This document shows, in pieces, positions 16,484 to 24,830 of a DNA stretch of 64,000 nucleotides; position 1 is the first letter of the stretch, and each line of letters starts with the position of its first letter. The notes below the pieces were generated by a model. The model did not search any database and was not told the DNA's origin. It worked only from the letters and a program-made list of their open reading frames with translations. Position numbers and translations under genes: made by a program. Source of the DNA: Bacillota bacterium (lineage in GTDB: Bacteria > Bacillota_I > Bacilli_A > RF39 > UBA660); NCBI GenBank assembly GCA_021771185.1, contig JAETPN010000001.1, positions 210,771 through 274,770 on the forward strand, given 5' to 3'.

Positions 16484-17255
16484 ATATTTCCATCTGTTCT
16501 AGCAAACGATTGATTTCATGGATATCAAATCCTTTTTGATATAACTTTTCTTTGGTTTTTCTTACTAATTCTTGACCCTGATATTTTTTTGATAACTTGC
16601 GATATACTTTTTCCATTTCATGTTCTAAAACATCATTATTATGAACGGTAGCCATGGAAAGACACTCATCAATCATTCCTGTATCATATCCTAAATCACG
16701 AAAATAAATAAGTAGCTTTTGACGTAACATATAAGAAGAATATTTTTTATTTGCCTTTACTTTTTTTAAAACCATTTTATGAAGTTTATTAAAAACAATT
16801 TCCTGATCGACTTGCGCTAACGCTTGGTCAATCAAATTTTCATCTAAATGATGTTTTAAAAGTTCTGATTTTATCTTTAATGGACCCATCGTACTTAAAT
16901 GAATCTTATCTGAAATAAATGCTTTTATAAAATGTTGATCATTAAGTAATCCACTTTCCTTTAACTTTTGAATTAAACTACTTTCATCCTTTTCAGATAA
17001 TTGATATTTTTCTAAATACTTTTTGATTTCTGATTCACTACGTAAGCGGATGGAAATATACTTAATTAATTTATAATAAATATCATAATAGGATGTTTCT
17101 TGTTGTAAATTTTCCAATAAAGATGAATCGAGTTCTTTTTTATATAACAAATTATATTTTAGAATCACTTCATCATAGGTTACAATCTTGCATCCATCTT
17201 CTAATAATAAATGATATTTCCCTGTCCCTACTTTTTTTATTTGTTTAATTTTCAT
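16482..17255 (-). CDS. recX: Recombination regulator RecX
   Basis: 257 residues from the ATG at 17255 (GGTGAGGAT upstream), preferred over an earlier in-frame start. RecX binds RecA filaments and limits their extension. It is built of three-helix repeats; IRLRSESEIKKYL, ESGLLNDQHFIKAFISDKI and MGPLKIKSELLKH are the characteristic core. Length matches the long Gram-positive form. recA is not in the window. Confidence 0.92.
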   Translation of the reverse strand: MKIKQIKKVGTGKYHLLLEDGCKIVTYDEVILKYNLLYKKELDSSLLENLQQETSYYDIYYKLIKYISIRLRSESEIKKYLEKYQLSEKDESSLIQKLKESGLLNDQHFIKAFISDKIHLSTMGPLKIKSELLKHHLDENLIDQALAQVDQEIVFNKLHKMVLKKVKANKKYSSYMLRQKLLIYFRDLGYDTGMIDECLSMATVHNNDVLEHEMEKVYRKLSKKYQGQELVRKTKEKLYQKGFDIHEINRLLEQMEI

Positions 17256-17300
17256 ATCCTCACCACTTCCATTATACCAAACATTTGTTTTGACCACAAG

Positions 17301-17320
17301 AAAAAAAGACCTTGTGGTCT
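17301..17320 (-). terminator. Short terminator
   Basis: Stem AGACC / GGTCT with loop ACAA and T7 on the minus strand, overlapping the stop of the gene at 17319. Confidence 0.55.
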
Positions 17321-17948
17321 ATTTATATTGTTGCTTTAATACAAAGTTTTTTACGAACTGTAATTCATTTATTAATTGTTCCGTTACTTGCAAATAAAGC
17401 TCTAAAAAATTAATTTCTAATTCTCTCTTAGCACTATCAATATATAACTCTGTATACTTTTTTACAATTGAACGAATAAAATGTTGAACACCCATTCCAC
17501 CAATTTGTAAATCTATTAATTTGGGCTTTTGTTTTAGTACTTCTTCATATAAAATTGTACAAAGTAACTCCTTATAATTTAAAAACATCTGATCTAATCC
17601 TAATCTAGAGATTTGATATTCAATTGTAGATAGGTTATCTTCTAATAATAAGATTTTATCATCAGTACGAATATGATCATCCATACACACGCTAAAGGTA
17701 TCTACACTACGCTCCTCAACAAGATAGGTGTTTCGTTTTCTTTTTTCTTCATATAATTTGGATTGGCATGTAATTAAAACCTCATTTAAAATATCATGAC
17801 ATGTTGAATTTCTTCCAATTAATTGATATTCAATTTCATTAATTAATTTATGATTAATCTTGGTAGCACTTATTTGAAATGATTGTTCTACAAATTCTGG
17901 AAAAGATAAAAATACTTCCTGATACTTCGTTAAACTAATTAAATTCAT
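17319..17948 (-). CDS. Hypothetical helical protein
   Basis: 209 residues, not recognised. It is soluble and mostly helical, with several acidic/aromatic helices, e.g. INFLELYLQVTEQLINELQFV at the C terminus. The N-terminal part (YQEVFLSFPEFVEQSF) suggests a helix bundle. There is no signal peptide, membrane segment or enzymatic motif. It is downstream of pyk on the same strand, 65 nt apart, and has a short terminator of its own. Confidence 0.65.
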   Translation of the reverse strand: MNLISLTKYQEVFLSFPEFVEQSFQISATKINHKLINEIEYQLIGRNSTCHDILNEVLITCQSKLYEEKRKRNTYLVEERSVDTFSVCMDDHIRTDDKILLLEDNLSTIEYQISRLGLDQMFLNYKELLCTILYEEVLKQKPKLIDLQIGGMGVQHFIRSIVKKYTELYIDSAKRELEINFLELYLQVTEQLINELQFVKNFVLKQQYK

Positions 17949-18013
17949 AAACGCTCCTTTATTTCATTAACTTAATGATATTATAGCGGAGTTTCATCAA
18001 AATGTAAAGAATT

Positions 18014-19423
18014 TTAAATTTGATCAATGGTCATTAAATTGGTAGCTTGTGTTGGTAAATTATTTGAGAATGTTCCAGTTAAAATAATGGTATCTCCTTG
18101 ATTTAAATTGGCAATTTCACTAGCTGCTTTTTTGGCATGTTCCATTACTTCTTCAACGGTTTCATATACTGGTATAACAAATGGATAGACACCCCAATTT
18201 AATGCTAATTTATTGGCGACTTCTGTAGAAGTACAACCAGCTAAAATAACACTCTTAGGTTTTAAATTACTAATACGTTTTGCTGTATAACCTGACATCG
18301 TTGGTGTAACAATAGCCTTTACATCAAGAACATGGGCTGCTTCAACAACACCATGGGCAATCGTACTTGTAATATTTTCATGACGTAAATCTTCAAATTT
18401 ACGATTATAATTATAATTTTTTTCAGCAAATTCACAAATAGAAGCCATATATTTTACTGTTTCAATAGGATATTTTCCTGTTGTTGTTTCACCACTTAAC
18501 ATCACAGCATCGGTTCCCTCTAATACAGCATTAGATACATCACTTACTTCTGCACGTGTTGGACGAGCATTTTTCTTCATAGACTCTAACATTTCTGTTG
18601 CGACAATACAGATTTTTCCTTTTTCACGTACGCGTTTAATAATATTTTTTTGAATAATTGGTAATTCATATACTGGAATTTCTACACCTAAATCTCCACG
18701 TGCTACCATAATTCCACTACATTCAATAATAATTTCATCTAAATTATTGACACCTGTACGGCTTTCAATTTTCGCAATTAATTTAATATCTTCGCGTCCT
18801 TCTTGCTTTAAAAGTTCTTTCACTTCTAAGATATCTTCTTTAGTATTGACAAAAGATAAAGCGATAAAATCGGCATCATGATGACATGCATAAATAATAT
18901 CCTCACGGTCTTCTTTACTTACAAATGGAATATCTAATTGTACACCTGGAACACTCAAACTCTTTTTGTTTCCAAGAACACCACCATGTAACACTTTACA
19001 AGTTACACCATCTTCTTCTTTTGACGTAACAATAATTTCCATCAAACCATTTTCAAGTAAAATAGAATTCCCAACCGATAAACTATCAATCGCACTTGGA
19101 TGATTTACAGAAAAACGTTCACTATTTCCTAATACTTGTTCTTTTACAATACGAATTTCTTTTCCTTCAATTAACTTAATTTCATCATTTTCTAACATTC
19201 CATTACGAAATTCAGGCCCTTTCGTATCATATAAAATACCAATATGTTTCCCTGTATTTTTACGAACTTCTTTCACAGAAGAAACGACTTTTTCTCTTTC
19301 CTCCAATGTTGCATGAGAAAAATTAATACGTGCAACATTCATTCCAGCATCTACCATTTTTGTCATAACTTCTACTTCGTTACTTGCTGGTCCTATACTA
19401 CAAATAATTTTTGTTTTCTTCAT
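18014..19423 (-). CDS. pyk: Pyruvate kinase
   Basis: 469 residues from MKKTKIICSIGPAS at 19423; an upstream in-frame start at 19468 would add 15 non-conserved residues. It converts PEP and ADP to pyruvate and ATP. Catalytic features are seen: RINFSHA, DTKGPEFRNG, the active-site signature IKLIAKIESRTGVNNLDEI with its Lys, MVARGDLGVE, and TEMLESM. The C-terminal allosteric domain is present, but the extra PEP-utiliser-like tail of Bacillus Pyk is not. The ribosome site is weak. Confidence 0.96.
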   Translation of the reverse strand: MKKTKIICSIGPASNEVEVMTKMVDAGMNVARINFSHATLEEREKVVSSVKEVRKNTGKHIGILYDTKGPEFRNGMLENDEIKLIEGKEIRIVKEQVLGNSERFSVNHPSAIDSLSVGNSILLENGLMEIIVTSKEEDGVTCKVLHGGVLGNKKSLSVPGVQLDIPFVSKEDREDIIYACHHDADFIALSFVNTKEDILEVKELLKQEGREDIKLIAKIESRTGVNNLDEIIIECSGIMVARGDLGVEIPVYELPIIQKNIIKRVREKGKICIVATEMLESMKKNARPTRAEVSDVSNAVLEGTDAVMLSGETTTGKYPIETVKYMASICEFAEKNYNYNRKFEDLRHENITSTIAHGVVEAAHVLDVKAIVTPTMSGYTAKRISNLKPKSVILAGCTSTEVANKLALNWGVYPFVIPVYETVEEVMEHAKKAASEIANLNQGDTIILTGTFSNNLPTQATNLMTIDQI

Positions 19424-19470
19424 ATACTTCACACTACTTTCTTTTTTCGCACTTCTCCATTTTACCATAA

Positions 19471-19508
19471 ATAAAATAAGAGATAAATACCTTTTTCTCT
19501 TATTTTAT
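19471..19508 (-). terminator. Probable terminator of mutM
   Basis: Stem ATAAAATAAGAGA / TCTCTTATTTTAT on the minus strand, followed by a modest T-rich tail. It lies just upstream of the pyk promoter region (TGGTAAAAT at about 19459-19467). Confidence 0.6.
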
Positions 19509-19532
19509 ATGAAATTTAGAAAAATATGTGAC

Positions 19533-20357
19533 TTACTTTTTCTGACACTTTGGACAATAATAAGTTCCTCTTCCACCAACTTTAATTTTAATAATGGATT
19601 TCTTACAAACTGGACAAGCTTCTCCTTCATGATTATGAACAAGTAATGAGTGTTGAAAACGTCCATGAACACCCTCGCTACTTTCATAACTACGAATCGT
19701 TGTACCACCTAAAGAAATCGCATGATTTAAAACACTTTTGGTATGATCAATAATTTGTTCGCATTCTTTTTTTGTTAGTTTAGAACAAACTTTTAATGGA
19801 TGAATATGTGATAAAAATAAAATTTCATCCGCATAAATATTTCCTATTCCCGTAATGATCGACTGATCTAATAAAACCGTTTTAATTGGTAATCTTTTTG
19901 TTTTATATTTTTCTTTTAAATAAGAAACTGTTAAAGTAGGATCCCATGGTTCTAATCCTAATTCATTTAATGGCTTTCTTTTTTCGATGTCATCACTTTT
20001 TAATAAATACATACGTCCAAATTTACGTGTATCTTGATAACGCAGTTCCGTTCCATCCATAAACTCAAAAATAACATGTTCATGGCGATTAATCTCTTCT
20101 TCGTGTTCCTTAAGAAAAAATTTACCTTCCATACGCAGGTGACTAAGTAAGGTATCTTCCTTAAAAACAAACATTAACCACTTTCCACGCCTACGCATAT
20201 CCAAAATTTCTTGATTTTTTAAGCGTGTCACAAATTCTTCTACACTAGGAGACGCGATTATCTTCGGATAACGAACATCTACACGTTTAATTTTTTTATG
20301 TAAAATATGTTTTTTTAACGTTTCTTTTACTGTTTCCACTTCTGGTAATTCTGGCAT
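19533..20357 (-). CDS. mutM: Formamidopyrimidine-DNA glycosylase
   Basis: 274 residues. A bifunctional repair enzyme that removes 8-oxoguanine and Fapy lesions. The catalytic N terminus PELPEVETV (Pro2, Glu3) is intact, the RRRGKWLMF beta-hairpin lysine is present, and the helix-two-turn-helix with QSIITGIGNIYADE is kept. The C terminus is a zinc finger CPVC...CPKC. It is closely followed by pyk; the usual polA-mutM linkage is not kept here, although polA is 6 kb away. Confidence 0.97.
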   Translation of the reverse strand: MPELPEVETVKETLKKHILHKKIKRVDVRYPKIIASPSVEEFVTRLKNQEILDMRRRGKWLMFVFKEDTLLSHLRMEGKFFLKEHEEEINRHEHVIFEFMDGTELRYQDTRKFGRMYLLKSDDIEKRKPLNELGLEPWDPTLTVSYLKEKYKTKRLPIKTVLLDQSIITGIGNIYADEILFLSHIHPLKVCSKLTKKECEQIIDHTKSVLNHAISLGGTTIRSYESSEGVHGRFQHSLLVHNHEGEACPVCKKSIIKIKVGGRGTYYCPKCQKK

Positions 20358-20423
20358 AATCTCACAACCTTTTTCTTACTATACCATAAAATAAGTGATT
20401 ATCAAATAGTAAATAATATCCAA

Positions 20424-21236
20424 TTACTTTTTCATCAACTTAACAAGTACTCCTAATAAAATAAAAGCCAATCCTAAAAAAAGATAAGATAATGTATTAT
20501 TTTTTTGTGAAATCGCCATAGTTTCTACTTCTTCAATCTCTTTTGTTAATGAACGCGCAATTGCATCATGACCTAATCGATTAGGATGTGGATCTACATT
20601 TCTCTCTTCTAAAGAAACATTCAAATATTCATCGCGTTCAAGTGTATTACTAAGTTTGGTATCTATTCTTACCTGATCATAATGTGAAGCAAACTCACTA
20701 TATCTTTGTTTTATCTCATTAAAATGATTGGATAGTACTACATTACTTTTCATTACTATATGATATGGGTTATATAATGGAATGATTAAAATCTTAACCT
20801 GTGGATTTAAAACTACTATTTCATCTAAAATTGTGGATAAGTTATTTACTAAACGATTTCCAATAACATAAACTTGTGGATAACTTTCAGCCAGACTTAA
20901 ATAAGTGGATAAATTGCTGGTGAGTTCTTTTAGAAAATCATTTCCACCAATACTAAGTAAAATATAATCACTATGCCTAATTTTTTCTCTTGTTTCTTCT
21001 ACTTGTAAAACATCAATCAATCCATTTGATGTAAGACCATTCACTGCAAGATTATCACATGTAACATCTTCGTTCGTTTTATTCTTTAATGTTGAACAAA
21101 ACAAAGAGACATAAGATTCCCTCTCCTCTACGCCATAACCTGTGGTGATAGAATCTCCTAGTGCCACTACTGTTTTCGCATGCACGAATGTTGGAATAAA
21201 AAAACATAACAAGAAAAATAATAAATATTTTTTCAT
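20424..21236 (-). CDS. Secreted, membrane-tethered SGNH/GDSL hydrolase
   Basis: 270 residues from the ATG at 21236 (GGTGATTTG upstream). A signal peptide (YLLFFLLCFFIPTFVHA) is followed by VVALGDSITTGYGV with the nucleophile Ser, the block III motif IGGNDFL with Asn, and DPHPNRLGHD with the Asp and His. A C-terminal transmembrane segment (YLFLGLAFILLGVLVKLM) plus Lys suggests anchoring to the outer face of the membrane. SGNH enzymes of this type are esterases or lysophospholipases; the substrate here is unknown. Confidence 0.88.
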   Translation of the reverse strand: MKKYLLFFLLCFFIPTFVHAKTVVALGDSITTGYGVEERESYVSLFCSTLKNKTNEDVTCDNLAVNGLTSNGLIDVLQVEETREKIRHSDYILLSIGGNDFLKELTSNLSTYLSLAESYPQVYVIGNRLVNNLSTILDEIVVLNPQVKILIIPLYNPYHIVMKSNVVLSNHFNEIKQRYSEFASHYDQVRIDTKLSNTLERDEYLNVSLEERNVDPHPNRLGHDAIARSLTKEIEEVETMAISQKNNTLSYLFLGLAFILLGVLVKLMKK

Positions 21237-21280
21237 CAAATCACCTATTTATTATTATACTTAACAACATTTGTAACATA

Positions 21281-21310
21281 CAAAAAAAGAAATAGCACTG
21301 GCTATTTCTT
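21281..21310 (-). terminator. Terminator of the fic gene
   Basis: Perfect 10-bp stem AAGAAATAGC / GCTATTTCTT with a 4-nt loop and T-run on the minus strand. Confidence 0.88.
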
Positions 21311-22165
21311 TTTATATGCTTTATTATAAACTTCTTCATAAATAGAATTTGGAATTAAGTCATCATTATCTAAAACATTCTTTTTCCCTAACATAAGATT
21401 TTCAAAGAATTTTATAAGACCATCATCCGTTTGATAAATTCCTTTCCTTACATTAGAGTATTGACTGCGAACTAAGGCATTTCTAAAATACAATGCATGT
21501 TCTTTAAAGATATCATTATTTACATCAAAACCTAAATAACGCAAATATTTTTGTGTGAAAACAGCAATTGTTCTAGTATTTCCTTCCATAAAGGGATGAA
21601 TTTGCCACACATTTGAAATAAAAGTTGCGAAGTGTTTAATTTTTTGATCCACCGTTAATCCAGCATAAGAAAAATTAGATTCCATATCAAATTCATAAGC
21701 CAAAGTTGCCTCTATTTCATAGCATGGAGTAAAAACAACATGATCTCCATTTAAAATATTTTCGTTACTTACAATATTTTTTGTTCGATAGCTTCCATTA
21801 AAACTATATATATCTTGGAATAAAAAGTGATGAATATTTTTTATGATGATTGGTGTAAAGGAAAAAGATTCATCACCAATCAATTCTACAATACGTGCAG
21901 AAACCATATCACACTCTTTTTGGATCTGTTGAACACCTTTGATCTTCTGATAATATTTTTTTAATTGACATAACACTTCTTCATTCGTCATTTTTCCATT
22001 AATATTTAATTCTTTTAAAATCATTAAAATATCTGATGGAATATTTTTTCCATCAATTTCTTGTAATCCTAAAGCAATTAACCAATTTCTTTCTTGTTCT
22101 TCACTCTGTGGTGTTAAAACTTCTTGATATTCACCTATTTTACCTAAAAATGGTTTATTTTTCAT
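21302..22165 (-). CDS. Fic family protein
   Basis: 287 residues from the ATG at 22165, placed 6 nt after GAGGGGG. The Fic motif HPFMEGNTRTIA (residues about 196-207) is complete: catalytic His, anion-binding Gly-Asn and Arg. Most such enzymes AMPylate Ser, Thr or Tyr of target proteins. No inhibitory (S/T)xxxE(G/N) helix is evident and no antitoxin gene is adjacent, so regulation of activity is unclear. The target is unknown. Monocistronic. Confidence 0.88.
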   Translation of the reverse strand: MKNKPFLGKIGEYQEVLTPQSEEQERNWLIALGLQEIDGKNIPSDILMILKELNINGKMTNEEVLCQLKKYYQKIKGVQQIQKECDMVSARIVELIGDESFSFTPIIIKNIHHFLFQDIYSFNGSYRTKNIVSNENILNGDHVVFTPCYEIEATLAYEFDMESNFSYAGLTVDQKIKHFATFISNVWQIHPFMEGNTRTIAVFTQKYLRYLGFDVNNDIFKEHALYFRNALVRSQYSNVRKGIYQTDDGLIKFFENLMLGKKNVLDNDDLIPNSIYEEVYNKAYKKK

Positions 22166-22229
22166 TGACATCCCCCTCATTTCTAAGATTGGAACTATTA
22201 TAACAAAATAAATTTTTTTGTCAAATTCA

Positions 22230-22251
22230 AAAAAAAGAGAGAAAAATCTCT
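22230..22251 (-). terminator. Terminator of serS
   Basis: Stem AGAGA / TCTCT with an AAAA loop and T8 on the minus strand, overlapping the serS stop. Confidence 0.65.
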
Positions 22252-23536
22252 ATTTTTTAGGAACAATTTTGTCTTTTCCACCCATATAAATTCTTAAAAC
22301 TTCAGGAATATTAATGCTTCCATCTTCATTATAGTTATTCTCAATTAAAGCGATAAGTGCACGTGTTGAGGCTAAAACGGTATTATTAAGGGTACTTACA
22401 TAATAAGTTCCATTTTCACCCTTCGTACGAATTCCTAATCTTCTTGACTGTGCATCACCTAATGTAGAACAAGATCCAACTTCAAAATATTTTTGTTGAC
22501 GTGGTGACCATGCCTCTACATCACATGATTTTACTTTTAAATCTGCTAGATCACCACTACAACATTCAAGGGTTCTTACTGGAATATCCATATTTCTAAA
22601 TAATTCTACGGTATAAGACCACATCTTATTGTACCAATCCATTGCTTCTTCTGGTTTACATAAAACAACCATTTCTTGTTTTTCAAATTGATGAACACGG
22701 TAAATTCCACGTTCTTCAATACCATGAGCTCCTACTTCTTTTCTAAAACATGGTGAATAAGAAGTTAAAGTAATTGGAAGTTCTTCTTCTTTGACCATTT
22801 GATCTTTAAATTTACCAATCATAGAGTGTTCACTAGTACCAATTAGATATAGATCTTCACCTTCTATTTTATACATCATGGCATCCATTTCATCGAAACT
22901 CATAACACCAGTTACAACATCTGATCTAATCATGAATGGTGGAATGCAATAAGTAAATCCTTTATCAATCATAAAGTCTCTTGCATAAGAAAGCATTGCA
23001 CTAGAAAGTCTAGCAATGTCCCCCATTAAATAATAGAAACCATTTCCACTTGTTCTACCACTACTTACTTTATCTAACCCATTTAAGTTTTCAATAATAT
23101 CAGCATGATATGGGATTTCATATTCAGGTACGAATGGTTCACCATATTTTTCAATTTCAACATTTTCACTGTCATCTTTTCCGATTGGAACTGTTGAATC
23201 AATAAGGTTAGGAATAACCATCATACGTTCTTTAATTTCTTGTTGAAGGCGTACCTCTTCTTCACTAAGTTCACTGATTTCTTTTCCAAAATTAGCAATT
23301 TCATCTTTTAACTTCATTGCTTCTTCTTTTTTTCCTTCACGCATTAAATTACCAATTTCGTTGCTTTTGGTATTTTTTAAGGCACGTAATTCGTCACCTT
23401 TTTGTTTTACTTCACGAAACTTAACATCTAGATCGTAAATTTCATCTACTAGTGGTAATTTGTGATCTTGAAATTTCTTTTTAATATTTTCTTTTACTAA
23501 TTCTCTATTTTCCCTAATTAATTTAATATCTATCAT
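22250..23536 (-). CDS. serS: Serine-tRNA ligase
   Basis: 428 residues, class II. The N-terminal tRNA-binding coiled coil spans about 30-100, followed by the catalytic core with motif 2 FRKEVGAHGIEERGIYRVHQF and motif 3 GSCSTLGDAQSRRLGIRT, both standard. AATTGGAGGAAATAAA gives a strong ribosome site. Transcription is controlled by the T-box leader upstream. Confidence 0.97.
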   Translation of the reverse strand: MIDIKLIRENRELVKENIKKKFQDHKLPLVDEIYDLDVKFREVKQKGDELRALKNTKSNEIGNLMREGKKEEAMKLKDEIANFGKEISELSEEEVRLQQEIKERMMVIPNLIDSTVPIGKDDSENVEIEKYGEPFVPEYEIPYHADIIENLNGLDKVSSGRTSGNGFYYLMGDIARLSSAMLSYARDFMIDKGFTYCIPPFMIRSDVVTGVMSFDEMDAMMYKIEGEDLYLIGTSEHSMIGKFKDQMVKEEELPITLTSYSPCFRKEVGAHGIEERGIYRVHQFEKQEMVVLCKPEEAMDWYNKMWSYTVELFRNMDIPVRTLECCSGDLADLKVKSCDVEAWSPRQQKYFEVGSCSTLGDAQSRRLGIRTKGENGTYYVSTLNNTVLASTRALIALIENNYNEDGSINIPEVLRIYMGGKDKIVPKK

Positions 23537-23651
23537 TTTATTTCCTCCAATTTCTTTATAATGATTTGATATTGCGATTATCTTTACAATCGCTAAAATT
23601 ATTCCATTTTAACCTACATAAACTTATTCATATACTCTTATAAAATAATAA

Positions 23652-23845
23652 AAAGGATGATACAACTAAGGAGTCATAATGACGGTACCATCCTTTCTTT
23701 TACTCATTTGATAACGGTTTTCCCGAAAATGTTTACATTTTACTCTGGAGTAGATTTCATAAAGTTTATTCTTTGTTTTCACCAACCACAAAGTCTCTAA
23801 AAAATAATTTCTTTATTACTTGATTCCTTCATCGCTTTATACATT
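23652..23845 (-). ncRNA. T-box riboswitch leader of serS
   Basis: The T-box core AAAGGATGGTACCG is followed by a terminator stem (AAAGGATGGTAC pairing with GTATCATCCTTT, 23652-23697) and a T-rich tail on the minus strand. The stem I element AGTAATAAAG is present, as in the pheS leader. By alignment with that leader (GAATTCACC), GAAATCTAC marks a UCU Ser specifier; a nearby UCC is an alternative. The T-box bulge is UGGU, which would meet the usual G73 of tRNA-Ser only by wobble. About 115 nt separate the terminator from the serS start. Confidence 0.88.
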
Positions 23846-23846
23846 G

Positions 23847-23875
23847 ATTTTAACACACACATCATATCTTGTCAA
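23847..23875 (-). promoter_or_regulatory. Promoter of the serS T-box leader
   Basis: TTGACA (23870-23875), 17-nt spacer, TAAAAT (23847-23852). The -35 overlaps the TGA stop of the upstream metal-transporter gene, so the serS unit begins inside the end of its neighbour. Confidence 0.8.
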
Positions 23876-24741
23876 TCATTATGATGATTAGGTTCCATAT
23901 GAATGGTAATATACTTAATACCATGTTTTAATTTACGAATTTGTTCTTCCAAAGTTTCTGTTAAATCATGGGCTTCTTTTAAAGTTAAATCTGGATCCAG
24001 ATGGAGAGAACAATTTAATTTATAATAATTTCCATATTTCATTAAGACAAAATCCTCAATTTCATGTACTTTATGATCCTCAAGTAAAATACTTTGCACA
24101 AGACTTATAATTTCCTCATCCTTCTCCTGCATACCTAAAAGTAAATTAATATTTTGCATTAAAATATCCAATCCAACTTTTAAAACAAATATTCCAATCA
24201 AAAACATCGTACATCGATCTGCATATTTTAAAAAACCGACGTAAGTTGAACATTGCATCAAGATTGTTGAGATCAATACAACAATGGAACTTAATACATC
24301 TGTACTACTTTCTTTCCCACTGGCAATTAAAATATGATTATGATATTCATAACCCTTTTTTAAAATATAATGAGATAGTAAATATTTAAGGATAATAGTA
24401 ACAAGACTGACTACAAACACAAATAAGGTTGGTATTACAATCGTTTTATGAAAAGATTCATATAAAATACTTCCTCCTAAGAAAAAGATAATAATACTAA
24501 TCATAATACTTGTTAAATATTCAAAATTTCCATGCCCATATGGGTGTTCTATATCTGCTGGTTTATTAGAAAATATAGAACCAGCGATGGCAATAAAATC
24601 GGTCATCAAGTCACTAAGTGAATGAATTCCATCGGCAACAAGGGCCCCACTTGATCCTAAAAGTCCCCCAATAATTTTAAAACAAGATAAAAATAAGTTA
24701 ACAACAATACTGACACTCATTACACGTGTTACTTTATTCAT
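23872..24741 (-). CDS. Cation diffusion facilitator family transporter
   Basis: 289 residues with five to six membrane helices and a C-terminal cytoplasmic ferredoxin-like domain (HEIEDFVLMKYGNYY to KYITIHMEPNHH). CDF proteins export divalent metals by proton antiport. TM2 carries ADGIHSLSDLMTDF with the metal-binding Asp residues, and HPYGHGNFEY follows. In TM5 the usual HxxxD is ESSTD here: the His is replaced by Glu, which may shift metal preference. The His-rich C-terminal end also fits metal binding. It uses a TGA stop. Confidence 0.9.
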   Translation of the reverse strand: MNKVTRVMSVSIVVNLFLSCFKIIGGLLGSSGALVADGIHSLSDLMTDFIAIAGSIFSNKPADIEHPYGHGNFEYLTSIMISIIIFFLGGSILYESFHKTIVIPTLFVFVVSLVTIILKYLLSHYILKKGYEYHNHILIASGKESSTDVLSSIVVLISTILMQCSTYVGFLKYADRCTMFLIGIFVLKVGLDILMQNINLLLGMQEKDEEIISLVQSILLEDHKVHEIEDFVLMKYGNYYKLNCSLHLDPDLTLKEAHDLTETLEEQIRKLKHGIKYITIHMEPNHHND

Positions 24742-24794
24742 TTTACCACCTTATTACATGATATACATTATATCACAGTTTAGTGAACAAAAAC

Positions 24795-24828
24795 AAAAAA
24801 AACTGATGAAATTTTAGTTTCATCAGTT
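24795..24828 (-). terminator. Terminator of the Rpn-family gene
   Basis: Perfect 11-bp stem AACTGATGAAA / TTTCATCAGTT with a 6-nt loop and T8 on the minus strand. Confidence 0.9.
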
Positions 24829-24830
24829 CT

